Shown: positions 50,470 through 58,626 of the stretch, in pieces
Layout of the letters: the number at the start of each line of letters is the position of its first letter
How positions within the stretch are numbered: the stretch's first letter is position 1
DNA from: CAZDML01 sp964506645
GTDB lineage: Bacteria > Elusimicrobiota > Elusimicrobia > 2-01-FULL-59-12
Assembly: GCA_964506645.1 (NCBI GenBank)
Contig: CAZDML010000001.1
Coordinates: forward strand, 16,017-80,016
Length of the DNA: 64,000 nt
Reading direction: 5' to 3'
The notes under the pieces: model-generated
Told to the model about the DNA's origin: nothing
What the model saw: the letters and a program-made list of their open reading frames with translations, nothing else
The model's database searches: none
Program-made: the position numbers and the translations under genes

Positions 50470-51275
50470 TGGTTGAAGTGCTAGAGCCATCCATCGCCAT
50501 CGCAAAACCCGTTAATGCGGTTCCTACTAAACTGGAATCGCAAAATCTGAATCTCTATTACGGGTCTTTTCAGGCATTAAAAAGTGTGTCTATGCGTGTG
50601 CCCTCCAATGCGATCACGGCGATGATTGGCCCTTCAGGATGCGGAAAATCGACACTGCTCCGTGTTTTTAATCGAATGAACGATTTAGTTGCAGGGGTTC
50701 GCATTGAAGGAGAAGTGCGCTTAGATGGGAAGAGTATCTATAACACAAGCATTTCGCTGACGTCGCTTCGTAAGCGGGTGGGGATGGTCTTTCAACGGCC
50801 CAATCCTTTTCCCTTGCCGATTTTTGAAAATGTCGCTTATGGTCCGCGGATTCATCGATTGGTCTCTTCGAAAGATCTTCCCGATCTTGTTAAAACCAGC
50901 CTTGTCCAAACGGGATTATGGGATCAAGTCAAAGACCGATTGCAGGAATCCGCCATGACCTTATCTCCGGAGCAGCAGCAACGGCTTTGTATTTCCCGTC
51001 TTTTAGCGACACATCCGGAAGTGTTGTTAATGGATGAACCCTGCTCGGCTCTAGATCCGATAGCGACTGCCAAAATCGAAGAGTTAATGCTTTCTCTAAA
51101 AGAGCATTACACGATCGCCATCGTAACACACAATATGCAACAAGCGGCCAGAATTTCTGATTACACAGGGTTCATGTTACTGGGTGATTTGGTGGAGTTT
51201 GGAACGACGCAAAACATTTTTACAACACCAAAAGACAAACGAACAGAAGATTACATCACCGGCCGTTTCGGATAG
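50469..51275 (+). CDS. pstB: PstB-type ATPase 2, with altered signature motif
   Basis: A 268-residue ABC ATPase overlapping pstB1 by one base. It has canonical Walker A (GPSGCGKST), Q-loop Gln109 ([15 protein letters not shown]), Walker B ([12 protein letters not shown]) and switch His221 (IVTHNMQQA). The signature reads LSPEQQQR (Leu165-Arg172) in place of LSGGQQQR, losing both glycines that touch ATP in the partner's site. With PstB1 it would make one good site (its own Walker A with LSGGQ of PstB1) and one degenerate site. The last nine residues (EDYITGRFG) almost equal those of PstB1, showing common origin. Confidence 0.9.
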   Translation: MVEVLEPSIAIAKPVNAVPTKLESQNLNLYYGSFQALKSVSMRVPSNAITAMIGPSGCGKSTLLRVFNRMNDLVAGVRIEGEVRLDGKSIYNTSISLTSLRKRVGMVFQRPNPFPLPIFENVAYGPRIHRLVSSKDLPDLVKTSLVQTGLWDQVKDRLQESAMTLSPEQQQRLCISRLLATHPEVLLMDEPCSALDPIATAKIEELMLSLKEHYTIAIVTHNMQQAARISDYTGFMLLGDLVEFGTTQNIFTTPKDKRTEDYITGRFG

Positions 51276-51283
51276 GAGACGCT

Positions 51284-51964
51284 ATGGAACGACACTTTGA
51301 CCAAGATTTACAGCAACTCAAAGAGAGACTACTTTATATGGGGAGTCTTACGGAAACGATGATTCATGTCGCCGTTAAGGCGCTTGTGGACCGCAATGTG
51401 TCGATTCTTCAGGAAGTGTTTCGTCATGAAAAAGAAGTCAATCAACTCCAGATTGAAATTGATGATCGTTGTATCAAAATGATCGCCCTACACCAGCCGA
51501 CGGCCGGTGATCTTCGGTTTATTACAGCCGCAATGAAGATTAACTCCGACTTAGAACGCATTGGTGATCAAACAGTCAATATCTCTGAAACCACTGAATA
51601 TTTACTCAAAGAGCCACAGCTCAAGCCCCTGATTGATGTGCCACGCATGGCCCAGATTGGAACAAAGATGCTTAAAGACGCGCTTGATTCTTTTGTAAAC
51701 CGCGATGAAAACTTGGCGCGATCGGTCCTCGTTCGTGATGACCAGGTCGATGAGCTAAAAAGCCAGGTGTTTCGCGAACTTCTCACCTATATGATTTCTG
51801 ATCCTTCCACCATTAAACGAGGGCTCGACATTATTCTCATCTCTCGCAATCTGGAGCGGATTGCGGATCACGCGACGAATATCGCCGAAGATGTGATTTA
51901 TATGATCCTAGGTAAAGATATCCGCCATCATGCCGAGGAGCAGCAGCAAGAATCTCCCCGCTGA
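51284..51964 (+). CDS. phoU: Phosphate signalling protein PhoU
   Basis: A 226-residue cytosolic helical protein made of two three-helix repeats, each with the metal-cluster motif: EIDDRCIKMIALHQPTAGDL...INSDLERIGDQTVNI and RNLERIADHATNIAED. PhoU links the Pst transporter to PhoR and prevents activation when phosphate is ample. It is the last gene of the pst operon and is followed by a terminator. Confidence 0.93.
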   Translation: MERHFDQDLQQLKERLLYMGSLTETMIHVAVKALVDRNVSILQEVFRHEKEVNQLQIEIDDRCIKMIALHQPTAGDLRFITAAMKINSDLERIGDQTVNISETTEYLLKEPQLKPLIDVPRMAQIGTKMLKDALDSFVNRDENLARSVLVRDDQVDELKSQVFRELLTYMISDPSTIKRGLDIILISRNLERIADHATNIAEDVIYMILGKDIRHHAEEQQQESPR

Positions 51965-52013
51965 CTACGAGGGGATTGTGTCTCGGATAGGGAGTATCTA
52001 GAATTCTATCGAG

Positions 52014-52057
52014 CTGGGCGGCGTCCAAGAAAAGGGGAGCCGCTCAGTTTTTTTATT
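52014..52057 (+). terminator. Rho-independent terminator of the pst-phoU operon
   Basis: CTGGGCGGC (52014-52022) pairs with GCCGCTCAG (52039-52047) through one G-U pair, and TTTTTTTATT follows. Confidence 0.85.
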
Positions 52058-52184
52058 GCAAGCTCCAATCACCAAGCACCAAATTCCAAATAATCCCCAA
52101 TAACCACTATTCAAAACATGTTTGAAGCGTTGGATGTTTTGTGATTATTTGGAGCTTGAAATTTGGTTATTGGTGCTTATTGCA
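52053..52184. repeat. Imperfect inverted-repeat element (MITE-like) at the 3' end of sixA
   Basis: Arms AAGCACCAAATTCCAAATAATC (left, 52074-52095) and a bulged complement on the right (52143-52178) pair with each other. The words AAGCTCCAA and CCAAATTCCAA recur, as in the element at 60004. TTATTGCA stands at both borders (52053-52060 and 52177-52184), a possible 8-bp target duplication. The right copy contains the stop codon of sixA. Confidence 0.6.
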
Positions 52185-52677
52185 GCAGGACTTTTGGAGG
52201 AACAAGCCATTCGAGTGTCGCGCAGCGTCCCGCTTGAGGTTTGCGAACCGAGAGCTTGCACAGCCCGCCTTTCTTCAGCGTCACCGAAATCGCATCGGTA
52301 TTTCCTGCCACCCACAAGCTAATCAGCTGGCTTAGAAACGGCTCATGTCCGACCACAAGAACTGAGCGCCAGTAACAACCCTGGCGCCCCAGTGCGTGAG
52401 CAAACGATTTCGGAGACGCCTCAGAAGCCAGTGTCTGTCTTAAGGAGAGTTTCTTTTCGAGCTTCAGGGACTTGGCGACGATTTCTGCTGTTTGCTTGGC
52501 GCGAAGGTAGGGGCTTGTGAGGATGCGGTCGAAGTCGACGTCAGCTCGCTTCAAAAATTTGGCTATTTTTTTAATTTTCTTCCGGCCTTCTTCGGTTAAC
52601 GGACGCTGCCAATCGGGTTTGGGTGCCCATTCCGAGGCTTCCCCAGCCAAACCATGCCGCAAAATATAAATTTCCAT
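52177..52677 (-). CDS. sixA: SixA-type phosphohistidine phosphatase
   Basis: A 166-residue histidine-phosphatase-superfamily enzyme. The start MEIYILRHG (ATG at 52677) was chosen for GGAGG just upstream; it overlaps the ppx stop by one base. The catalytic RHG lies at residues 7-9, the second Arg in SPYLRAKQTAE and the second His in VGHEP. SixA removes phosphate from phosphohistidine. It closes a polyphosphate operon. Its 3' end lies in an inverted-repeat element, and the last residues (VPPKVLLQ) are read partly from it. Confidence 0.85.
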   Translation of the reverse strand: MEIYILRHGLAGEASEWAPKPDWQRPLTEEGRKKIKKIAKFLKRADVDFDRILTSPYLRAKQTAEIVAKSLKLEKKLSLRQTLASEASPKSFAHALGRQGCYWRSVLVVGHEPFLSQLISLWVAGNTDAISVTLKKGGLCKLSVRKPQAGRCATLEWLVPPKVLLQ

Positions 52678-53597
52678 CAGTCCTCCTTCCACCAGTGCAG
52701 GCCCTTTGCCCGGTAGGCCTGCAACATCCCTTCGCGAATCCCAGCCCGTGTGACTTTCATGCGGGAAAGTCCGTAAAAGTGAAGAATCTGGCTCATAATC
52801 AATAAGCCTGCCGGCATCACGCTCACCCGTTCAGGACGCATGCCCCGTTTCTTGGCAATTTTTTTGGAGGAATGATGAAGTAGGATCGCCGCTGCATCAT
52901 CGAGATCCGCATCTGTAAGGATGCCATCACGTTTCCCATGGACGAGCTTGGCCAGGAAGTGAGCGCTGCCGCCCACGGCCATTGCAGCGCGCGGCTGCGG
53001 TACGCGCGGGGCTTTCCAGAGCGCCTTTTGAATGGGAACGACCAATTGAAACCATTCCAGAGGTTGCGGGGGATCGTGGCGAAGTCGTGCGGAGAGAATC
53101 CCGCTGCCGATGGGGAGGGACGCCCAGGAGACGGGCCGTCGGTGAGTGGCCAGAGTAATTTCGGTCGATCCGCCGCCGCAATCAATGAGGAGTTCGGAAT
53201 GCGTGGGGTGCAGGTACGGCCACGCGCCCAGAAATCCCAGTTGGGCCTCCCGTTTGGGTGTTAAGAGGTAGATCGGATGGCCAAGGCCTCGGGCTAAATC
53301 GGCAAGAATCTTTTTTCCCCCGGGTGCCCGGCGCATCACTTCGGTGGCCCCAATAAGAATTTTTTGCGCACCGGCCTCGCGTGCTATTTTGATTTGGCGG
53401 CACAGTGTTTTTCGAAGGTGATGGATGACGTGCGACGAAAGTCGGCCTTGACGTGCCAGATGTTTCCCTAAAGACGCAAAATCGGTGTGGTGATCGATAA
53501 ACTGACAGCGGCCGTTGGCCAAAGGCCGGGCAACCAACAAGTGAATGGTGTTAGAGCCGATATCGATAGCGGCGAGCGGCGATGAACGTGAGGTCAT
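52677..53597 (-). CDS. Ppx/GppA-family exopolyphosphatase, short form
   Basis: A 306-residue enzyme of the ASKHA fold, overlapping the ppk stop by four bases. Phosphate-binding loops are DIGSNTIHLLVARP (10-23) and LIDCGGGSTEITLA; GIREGMLQAY ends the domain. It lacks the C-terminal HD domain that the second Ppx of this operon has. The likely activity is release of phosphate from polyphosphate or (p)ppGpp; which of the two cannot be told. Confidence 0.85.
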   Translation of the reverse strand: MTSRSSPLAAIDIGSNTIHLLVARPLANGRCQFIDHHTDFASLGKHLARQGRLSSHVIHHLRKTLCRQIKIAREAGAQKILIGATEVMRRAPGGKKILADLARGLGHPIYLLTPKREAQLGFLGAWPYLHPTHSELLIDCGGGSTEITLATHRRPVSWASLPIGSGILSARLRHDPPQPLEWFQLVVPIQKALWKAPRVPQPRAAMAVGGSAHFLAKLVHGKRDGILTDADLDDAAAILLHHSSKKIAKKRGMRPERVSVMPAGLLIMSQILHFYGLSRMKVTRAGIREGMLQAYRAKGLHWWKED

Positions 53598-55648
53598 TCG
53601 GTGGGAACTTTTGGTTTTTGTGGCGTCAGCTCTTTTGGAACGATCTTACGGATGGTGGCAGCGTCTGCCTGTGCACGTTCGCAGAGTGCTTCTTGCACGC
53701 GGAACTTGCGGCGGCCTTCAGCCTCCACGCGTTTATAGCTTCCGTCTGGCTGCAGGCGCCAGGCTTTGACATTGTCTCGGAAATAGAAGTGCAACACATC
53801 GATCAGTTCTTTCTTGTTCTTCACATCCTCAATAGGAAAAAGAAGCTCAACGCGGCGGTCCAGGTTGCGCGGCATACAATCGGCGCTAGACAGATAAACT
53901 TCTGGTTCCCCGCCGTTGGCAAAGTAGAAAATACGGCTGTGCTCGAGAAATTGGTCGACAATACTGATGACTTCGATGGTCTCACTCATGTTTTTCAAAC
54001 CCGGCCGTAGGCCGCAGATTCCGCGGACGTTCAGTTTAATGTGAACCCCAGCCTGGGACGCCGCATACAGTGCTTCGATCATTTCCGAATCAATGAGCGA
54101 ATTCATTTTCATCAGAATCTGGCCGGGATGTTCGGGGGTGCTGCGCAGGGTTTCGCGGCGGATCAGCCGAAGAAGTTTCTGGCGCAGCCCGAAGGGCGCT
54201 ACTTCGATTTTAGACCAGGCCGCGGGCTGCGAATACCCCGTGATCATGTTAAAGAAGGCGGCTAAGTCATTGGCATAGTCTTCTTCACTGGTAAAAAATC
54301 CGACGTCCGAATAAATACGCGAAGTCTTTTCGTTGTAATTGCCGGTAGCCAGATGTACGTAACGTTTCATGCCTTCGGCTTCGCGGCGGATGACGAGACA
54401 GGCCTTGGCGTGTGTCTTTAGGCCCGCGACGCCGTACAGGACGGTCGCCCCCGCCATGGAGAGACGTTTGGCCCAACCGATATTGTTTTCTTCATCGAAG
54501 CGGGCTTTCAGTTCTACCAGCACGGTGACACGCTTGCCTTTTTCAGCCGCCCGTTCCAGTGCCCGCACGATGGGCGAGTCCTTATCGGTCCGGTAGAGCG
54601 TTTGCTTGATCACCACCACATCGGGGTCGTCCGCTGCGGCGTTCAGAAAGCGGACAACGGCATCAAACGACTGGTAGGGGGTGAACATCAACACGTTTTT
54701 GCTCTTGAGAACGGTCCAGATGTCTTCCTGCCGCTCAAATTCTGGAACCGGCAGCGAATCCCAGGCCGGCCGTTTTAATTCTTCAAAGCCAGGCTGGAAT
54801 GCAATCTGTGAGATGCCCTTCAGATCAAAGAAACCGTCCTGACGGTAGAGGTCGGCATCGATGACGTTCAGATGTTTCTGGAGGAAGCGCATCATGTCAG
54901 GGCTGGCGACAATTTCCATGCGCATTACGTCGCCTTCGCGGCGTTGTCGCAGAGCCTCGCTCATGATTTTCATGAAATCTTCGTCTTTCTCTTCATCCAG
55001 CGTCATTTCGGCGCCGCGCGTCAGGCGGAAAAAGCCCTTTTCCAGAATTTCATATCCCGTAAACAGCTCCTGCGCATAGGTCGCAATCACATCCTCGAGT
55101 AGGACAAAGGGGTGGCCCTTCTCTGTAGGAAGAAAAATGATGCGTGAGAGATTGGAGGGAATTTCCACTACCGCCGTCTTCTTGAGCGCACGTTGAAAGG
55201 GCGGCGCAATCATCACAGACATAAACAGCCGTAATCCTGCGAGCATCGGAGCGGGGCGGTCTTCTTCCAGGGCGATTGGAGTCAGCAGCGGCAGAATATC
55301 TTTTTGAAAGAGAGTGCGCAGAAAATCCATTTGCGCGGGTGAACAGGTCTCCATGGGCATGCGTCCGATACCGGCGGCCGCCATTTCGGGGGCGAGGACT
55401 TCGCGGAAGTGGCGGTTTTGCTCGTCCATGAGCCGGAAGGCGCGCTGCCGGATGGTGTCGAGCATGGGGTCTTCATCGGCAAGACTGGCGATGCGGACCA
55501 TGAAGAACTCATCCATGTTGGAACTGACAATGCCAGTGAACTTCAGACGCTCCAACAGCGGATTGGTTGGATCCATCGCCTCCGCTAGAACGCGGGTATT
55601 GAATTCGAGAATAGAGAGTTCGCGGTTGAGGAACAGGTCTTTGCTCAT
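53594..55648 (-). CDS. ppk1: Polyphosphate kinase 1
   Basis: A 684-residue enzyme that reversibly builds polyphosphate from ATP. The N-terminal domain opens with FLNRELSILEFNTRVLAEA and SNMDEFFMVRIA. The catalytic phospho-His is in GLKTHAKACLVI, and the second active-site stretch is YVHLATGNYNEKTSRIYSD. Full family length. It is flanked on both sides by ppx-type genes with one- and four-base junctions, so synthesis and breakdown enzymes are made together. Confidence 0.93.
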   Translation of the reverse strand: MSKDLFLNRELSILEFNTRVLAEAMDPTNPLLERLKFTGIVSSNMDEFFMVRIASLADEDPMLDTIRQRAFRLMDEQNRHFREVLAPEMAAAGIGRMPMETCSPAQMDFLRTLFQKDILPLLTPIALEEDRPAPMLAGLRLFMSVMIAPPFQRALKKTAVVEIPSNLSRIIFLPTEKGHPFVLLEDVIATYAQELFTGYEILEKGFFRLTRGAEMTLDEEKDEDFMKIMSEALRQRREGDVMRMEIVASPDMMRFLQKHLNVIDADLYRQDGFFDLKGISQIAFQPGFEELKRPAWDSLPVPEFERQEDIWTVLKSKNVLMFTPYQSFDAVVRFLNAAADDPDVVVIKQTLYRTDKDSPIVRALERAAEKGKRVTVLVELKARFDEENNIGWAKRLSMAGATVLYGVAGLKTHAKACLVIRREAEGMKRYVHLATGNYNEKTSRIYSDVGFFTSEEDYANDLAAFFNMITGYSQPAAWSKIEVAPFGLRQKLLRLIRRETLRSTPEHPGQILMKMNSLIDSEMIEALYAASQAGVHIKLNVRGICGLRPGLKNMSETIEVISIVDQFLEHSRIFYFANGGEPEVYLSSADCMPRNLDRRVELLFPIEDVKNKKELIDVLHFYFRDNVKAWRLQPDGSYKRVEAEGRRKFRVQEALCERAQADAATIRKIVPKELTPQKPKVPTE

Positions 55649-55649
55649 A

Positions 55650-57224
55650 TCAGTTCTTCGGGGCAGTCCCTTGTTTCAGCGCGAGGGTGGCGCCCAGTAC
55701 ATCGACAAACATATCGGTCTTCTTCGCCAGCGCTTCACGTTCGATCGAAATATCTTCGAGGGCCTCCGGCACCCAGAGCGTGTAGGCGCTGCCGTTTTTG
55801 GTCAAGGTGAAGTCGCGCATGCGCTGCTGGTGGCTCTTCTCCAGGGCCTCGGCCACGCGCAGAATCGCCGCTAGCTTCGAGACAATCGCCCGGTCGGTGC
55901 GTGGCAGCGACATGTAGGGCACGTGCGTCGGCTTGGGCGCCGAGCGGCGGTGGTAACGCACGACGTTGGAGACAATATCTTTCTCGGCTTTGCGGAGTCC
56001 AAAAATTTCAGCGGCGTTCACGAGATAGCTGGAATGTTTGTGATGGCTGGCCGGTGAAATAAACATTCCGATGTCATGCAGGAGGCCAGATACTTCCAGA
56101 AGCATGCGTTCGCGCGGTCCCAGGCCGTGGTCGTCCTTCAAAAGATCAAAGAGTTTCGTGCAGATGTGCGCCACCGCCAGCGCGTGGGTCTCGTCATAGT
56201 GGTATTTCTTGCCGAGATTCTTGGATGAATTAATGATCTGGCGTGAAAGATCAGTGCGTTTATAGCCGGACACGAGCTGGCCGACTTCCAGGAGCAGTGC
56301 ATCTCGAATGCTGACCATCGGCACAACGACCTGTTCAGCGCGAATTTCAGAAAGAAAATTGGTGTAGATGAGTAAAGACGGGTAGACCGTCTCCGCATCC
56401 GTATAAGTCAGGCCGTATTGGTCAGCGATTTGTTCCACGGTCATCTTGGCCAGCGATTTGGTGAACTCCTGCAGGTCCTTCGCAGGCAGCATATCGACAT
56501 GAGGATCCCGCTTGTCGCTGAGCTGCTTGGAGACGAAGCGGACATGCGCGCCCAGGGCAATAAAGGTATCGATATTTTCCAGAGGGAATTCGCGACTGAA
56601 TTCGGCCGCGACCATGTGAATGTGGCGTTTCAAAATGCGCTGCAGGGAAGCGGCATCGGTTTTGCCGGCCACGGCCTGGTCGGGCAGGCGGATGGGGCCG
56701 ACCGGGAGGGTCCGCGTCAGGGCGACCTGGCCTTTGGACGTGACAATCACTTCGGTACTGCCCGTGCCGACTTCCATGATGAGGCAGTTCTTCTGGTTAA
56801 AATCGAGTTTGTCTTTGAGCGCTTCTTCCACGGCAATGAGTTCGAGGCGGTTTTCTTCGGCGCCTTCTAAAACTTCTACATCGATGCCGGTGCGTACAAA
56901 CACCTGATCAATAAAGTTGTCGCGGTTGGCTGCTTCGCGGATGGCGCTGGTGGCGATGGCGTGGATTTTCTTCACACCGTAGCTGTCCAGAATAGTTCGG
57001 TAATTGCTCAGGATTTCAATACCGTCCCGGATGGCGGCGGGGCTTAAGCGGCCGTTGGTAAAGACGTCTTTGCCGAAGCGGACCGACTTCTGCAACGTCT
57101 CCAGCGGACGAATGGAGAGTTTCGCGCCAATCTCAGCGACCACCATACGGATGGCACTGGATCCGATGTCGATCACGGCGACGATCTCTTTGGTGTCTTT
57201 GGCGGTGGCGGTTTCAGGCGACAC
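55650..57224 (-). CDS. ppx: Ppx/GppA exopolyphosphatase with HD domain
   Basis: A 524-residue protein. Residues 12-315 are the two-lobed Ppx/GppA fold (AVIDIGSSAIRMVVAEIG, then EVGTGSTEVIVTS). Residues 330-500 are an HD phosphohydrolase-like domain with the conserved VSGLLHDIGMFISP. This is the long Ppx type, usually acting on polyphosphate and, in some species, guanosine pentaphosphate. It lies two bases from the ROK kinase and one base from ppk1, so it is translated with both. Confidence 0.88.
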   Translation of the reverse strand: MSPETATAKDTKEIVAVIDIGSSAIRMVVAEIGAKLSIRPLETLQKSVRFGKDVFTNGRLSPAAIRDGIEILSNYRTILDSYGVKKIHAIATSAIREAANRDNFIDQVFVRTGIDVEVLEGAEENRLELIAVEEALKDKLDFNQKNCLIMEVGTGSTEVIVTSKGQVALTRTLPVGPIRLPDQAVAGKTDAASLQRILKRHIHMVAAEFSREFPLENIDTFIALGAHVRFVSKQLSDKRDPHVDMLPAKDLQEFTKSLAKMTVEQIADQYGLTYTDAETVYPSLLIYTNFLSEIRAEQVVVPMVSIRDALLLEVGQLVSGYKRTDLSRQIINSSKNLGKKYHYDETHALAVAHICTKLFDLLKDDHGLGPRERMLLEVSGLLHDIGMFISPASHHKHSSYLVNAAEIFGLRKAEKDIVSNVVRYHRRSAPKPTHVPYMSLPRTDRAIVSKLAAILRVAEALEKSHQQRMRDFTLTKNGSAYTLWVPEALEDISIEREALAKKTDMFVDVLGATLALKQGTAPKN

Positions 57225-57226
57225 GA

Positions 57227-58213
57227 TCAGCTCCCATGCCCAAAGCGGTCGGCGGCGCGTTTGGCGGATCCCATAGCGACCGAGTAGTCGCCGAGTTTGG
57301 CCGGTACGATCTTCACACGGGCCGCCAAGGGACCCATCGCGCGCTCACGCATGGATCGTTCGGCTTCTTTCACAATCAGCGTCGGCAGAGCTTCCACCAC
57401 GCCGCCGCCCAGAACGATCATTTCTGGATTTAAGAGGTTTACCATGTTGGCGCAGACCAGGCCCACGAGCTGCGCTTTGCGGCGGATGAGCTCAGCAATC
57501 GCTCGGTCGCCGCCGCGGATAGCTTTGGCCAGCGCGCCACTTTTAATATTGGCGATATCGGTGCCGGACTCCTGGAAAAGATGAACGGCTTTCTGCCGGG
57601 AGGCCAAAAGGGCCGCTTCGGCCGCAATCGCGGGTCGCCCGACCAGCGCTTCAAAGCATCCGCGCTGACCGCAGCCGCATATCGGGCCGTAGGGGTCGAG
57701 CAACAAATGACCGATTTCGCCGGCGCCGCCGCTCGTGCCAACATACAGCTTGCCGTCTAAGATCATGGCGCCGCCAATGCCCGTGCCGATGAAAATGCCT
57801 AAAACGTTTTGGGATCCCTTGGCGGCACCAAACTGCTGTTCGCCGTAGAGTCCCATTTTCACATCATTGCCCAAGACGACCGGGATATGAGTGCGAGTGC
57901 TTAAATTGCGGGCGAGCGGGAGGGCTTTTAAAAAGGGTATATTCGGCGAGGTGATGACGACCCCCCGCTTCTCGTCCACGATGCCTGGGCAGCCCAGGCC
58001 GATGCCGATCACTTCCGAGCGCGAGGCTTTGGCTTCATCGAGAACGTATTCAATGGAGTCGCGCAGGGTTTCAAAAAAGTGGCCCGCGCCTTTCTGGGGA
58101 CGGGTTTTGGTTTTGACTTCGGCTAACCGTTGGAAACGGCGGTTCAGAAGCGTGACCAAGAGCTTGGTGCCGCCTAGATCAATACCAATAACATACTTCT
58201 TCTCTTTAGACAT
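57227..58213 (-). CDS. ROK-family sugar kinase (glucokinase-like)
   Basis: A 328-residue cytosolic kinase, opening with VIGIDLGGTKLLVTLL (ATP site). It has the GTGIGGAMILDGKLY loop, the zinc motif CGCGQRGCFEALVG and no DNA-binding domain, so it is an enzyme and not a repressor. It is the first gene of an operon with ppx, ppk1, ppx and sixA at gaps of two, one, minus four and minus one bases. ROK kinases in other phyla can use polyphosphate as phosphate donor; that possibility is raised here by context alone. Confidence 0.85.
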   Translation of the reverse strand: MSKEKKYVIGIDLGGTKLLVTLLNRRFQRLAEVKTKTRPQKGAGHFFETLRDSIEYVLDEAKASRSEVIGIGLGCPGIVDEKRGVVITSPNIPFLKALPLARNLSTRTHIPVVLGNDVKMGLYGEQQFGAAKGSQNVLGIFIGTGIGGAMILDGKLYVGTSGGAGEIGHLLLDPYGPICGCGQRGCFEALVGRPAIAAEAALLASRQKAVHLFQESGTDIANIKSGALAKAIRGGDRAIAELIRRKAQLVGLVCANMVNLLNPEMIVLGGGVVEALPTLIVKEAERSMRERAMGPLAARVKIVPAKLGDYSVAMGSAKRAADRFGHGS

Positions 58214-58243
58214 ATTGTTTTAAGGGAGCTTTTCAGAGTTGTC

Positions 58244-58317
58244 GCCCCGGCGGATTGTAAGCCGGGGCCCACGAGGCTGGATTGATTTATGGATTCCGGC
58301 TTACTACGTGCCGGAAT
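58244..58317. repeat. REP-like double hairpin
   Basis: GCCCCGGC (58244-58251) pairs with GCCGGGGC (58261-58268), and ATTCCGGC (58293-58300) with GCCGGAAT (58310-58317). The second is of the widespread GGATTCC...GGAATGAC type. The pair lies six bases beyond the stop of the acidic-tailed gene, where it may end or protect its message. Confidence 0.6.
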
Positions 58318-58323
58318 GACAGA

Positions 58324-58593
58324 CTATTCGTCATCCTCGTCGTCATCGTCCTCGTCATCGTCCTCATCGTCGTCTTCATCTTCTTCGGGGTCGTAGTCCG
58401 CCATTTCGCAGGCAAACTCCTTCGCATCGGGTCCCCAGTATAAGCAGGTGGTGGGTTTACCGGGTTCATCGAGGAAGGCTTTGACACCCCAGACTTTGCC
58501 GTCGGCTGAGGAACGAATTTCAAAATCGTCTTCCGATCCTTTACGGACCAGTTTCAGGGTGTCGTAAAAAGAGGCCAGTTCTTTTGCGTCCAT
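58324..58593 (-). CDS. Small protein with strongly acidic tail
   Basis: An 89-residue cytosolic protein. The first 65 residues look like a small folded domain (FYDTLKLVRKGSEDDFEIRS, then VWGVKAFLDEPGK); the last 22 are almost only Asp and Glu. No family is recognised. Acidic tails like this are used to bind cations or basic proteins. It is about 110 bp upstream of the ROK-polyphosphate operon on the same strand, with REP-like hairpins between, so it may be separately ended. Confidence 0.6.
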   Translation of the reverse strand: MDAKELASFYDTLKLVRKGSEDDFEIRSSADGKVWGVKAFLDEPGKPTTCLYWGPDAKEFACEMADYDPEEDEDDDEDDDEDDDDEDDE

Positions 58594-58626
58594 GGGTACT
58601 ATTTTACGAAATAAACAGGGGGGTAT

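Noticed and set aside
53582..54010. 142-codon open frame on the + strand
   Set aside because: Antisense to ppk1; no ribosome site and no domain.
55314..55874. 186-codon open frame on the + strand
   Set aside because: Antisense to ppk1 and ppx, crossing their junction; low-complexity Ser/Arg-rich product typical of shadow frames.
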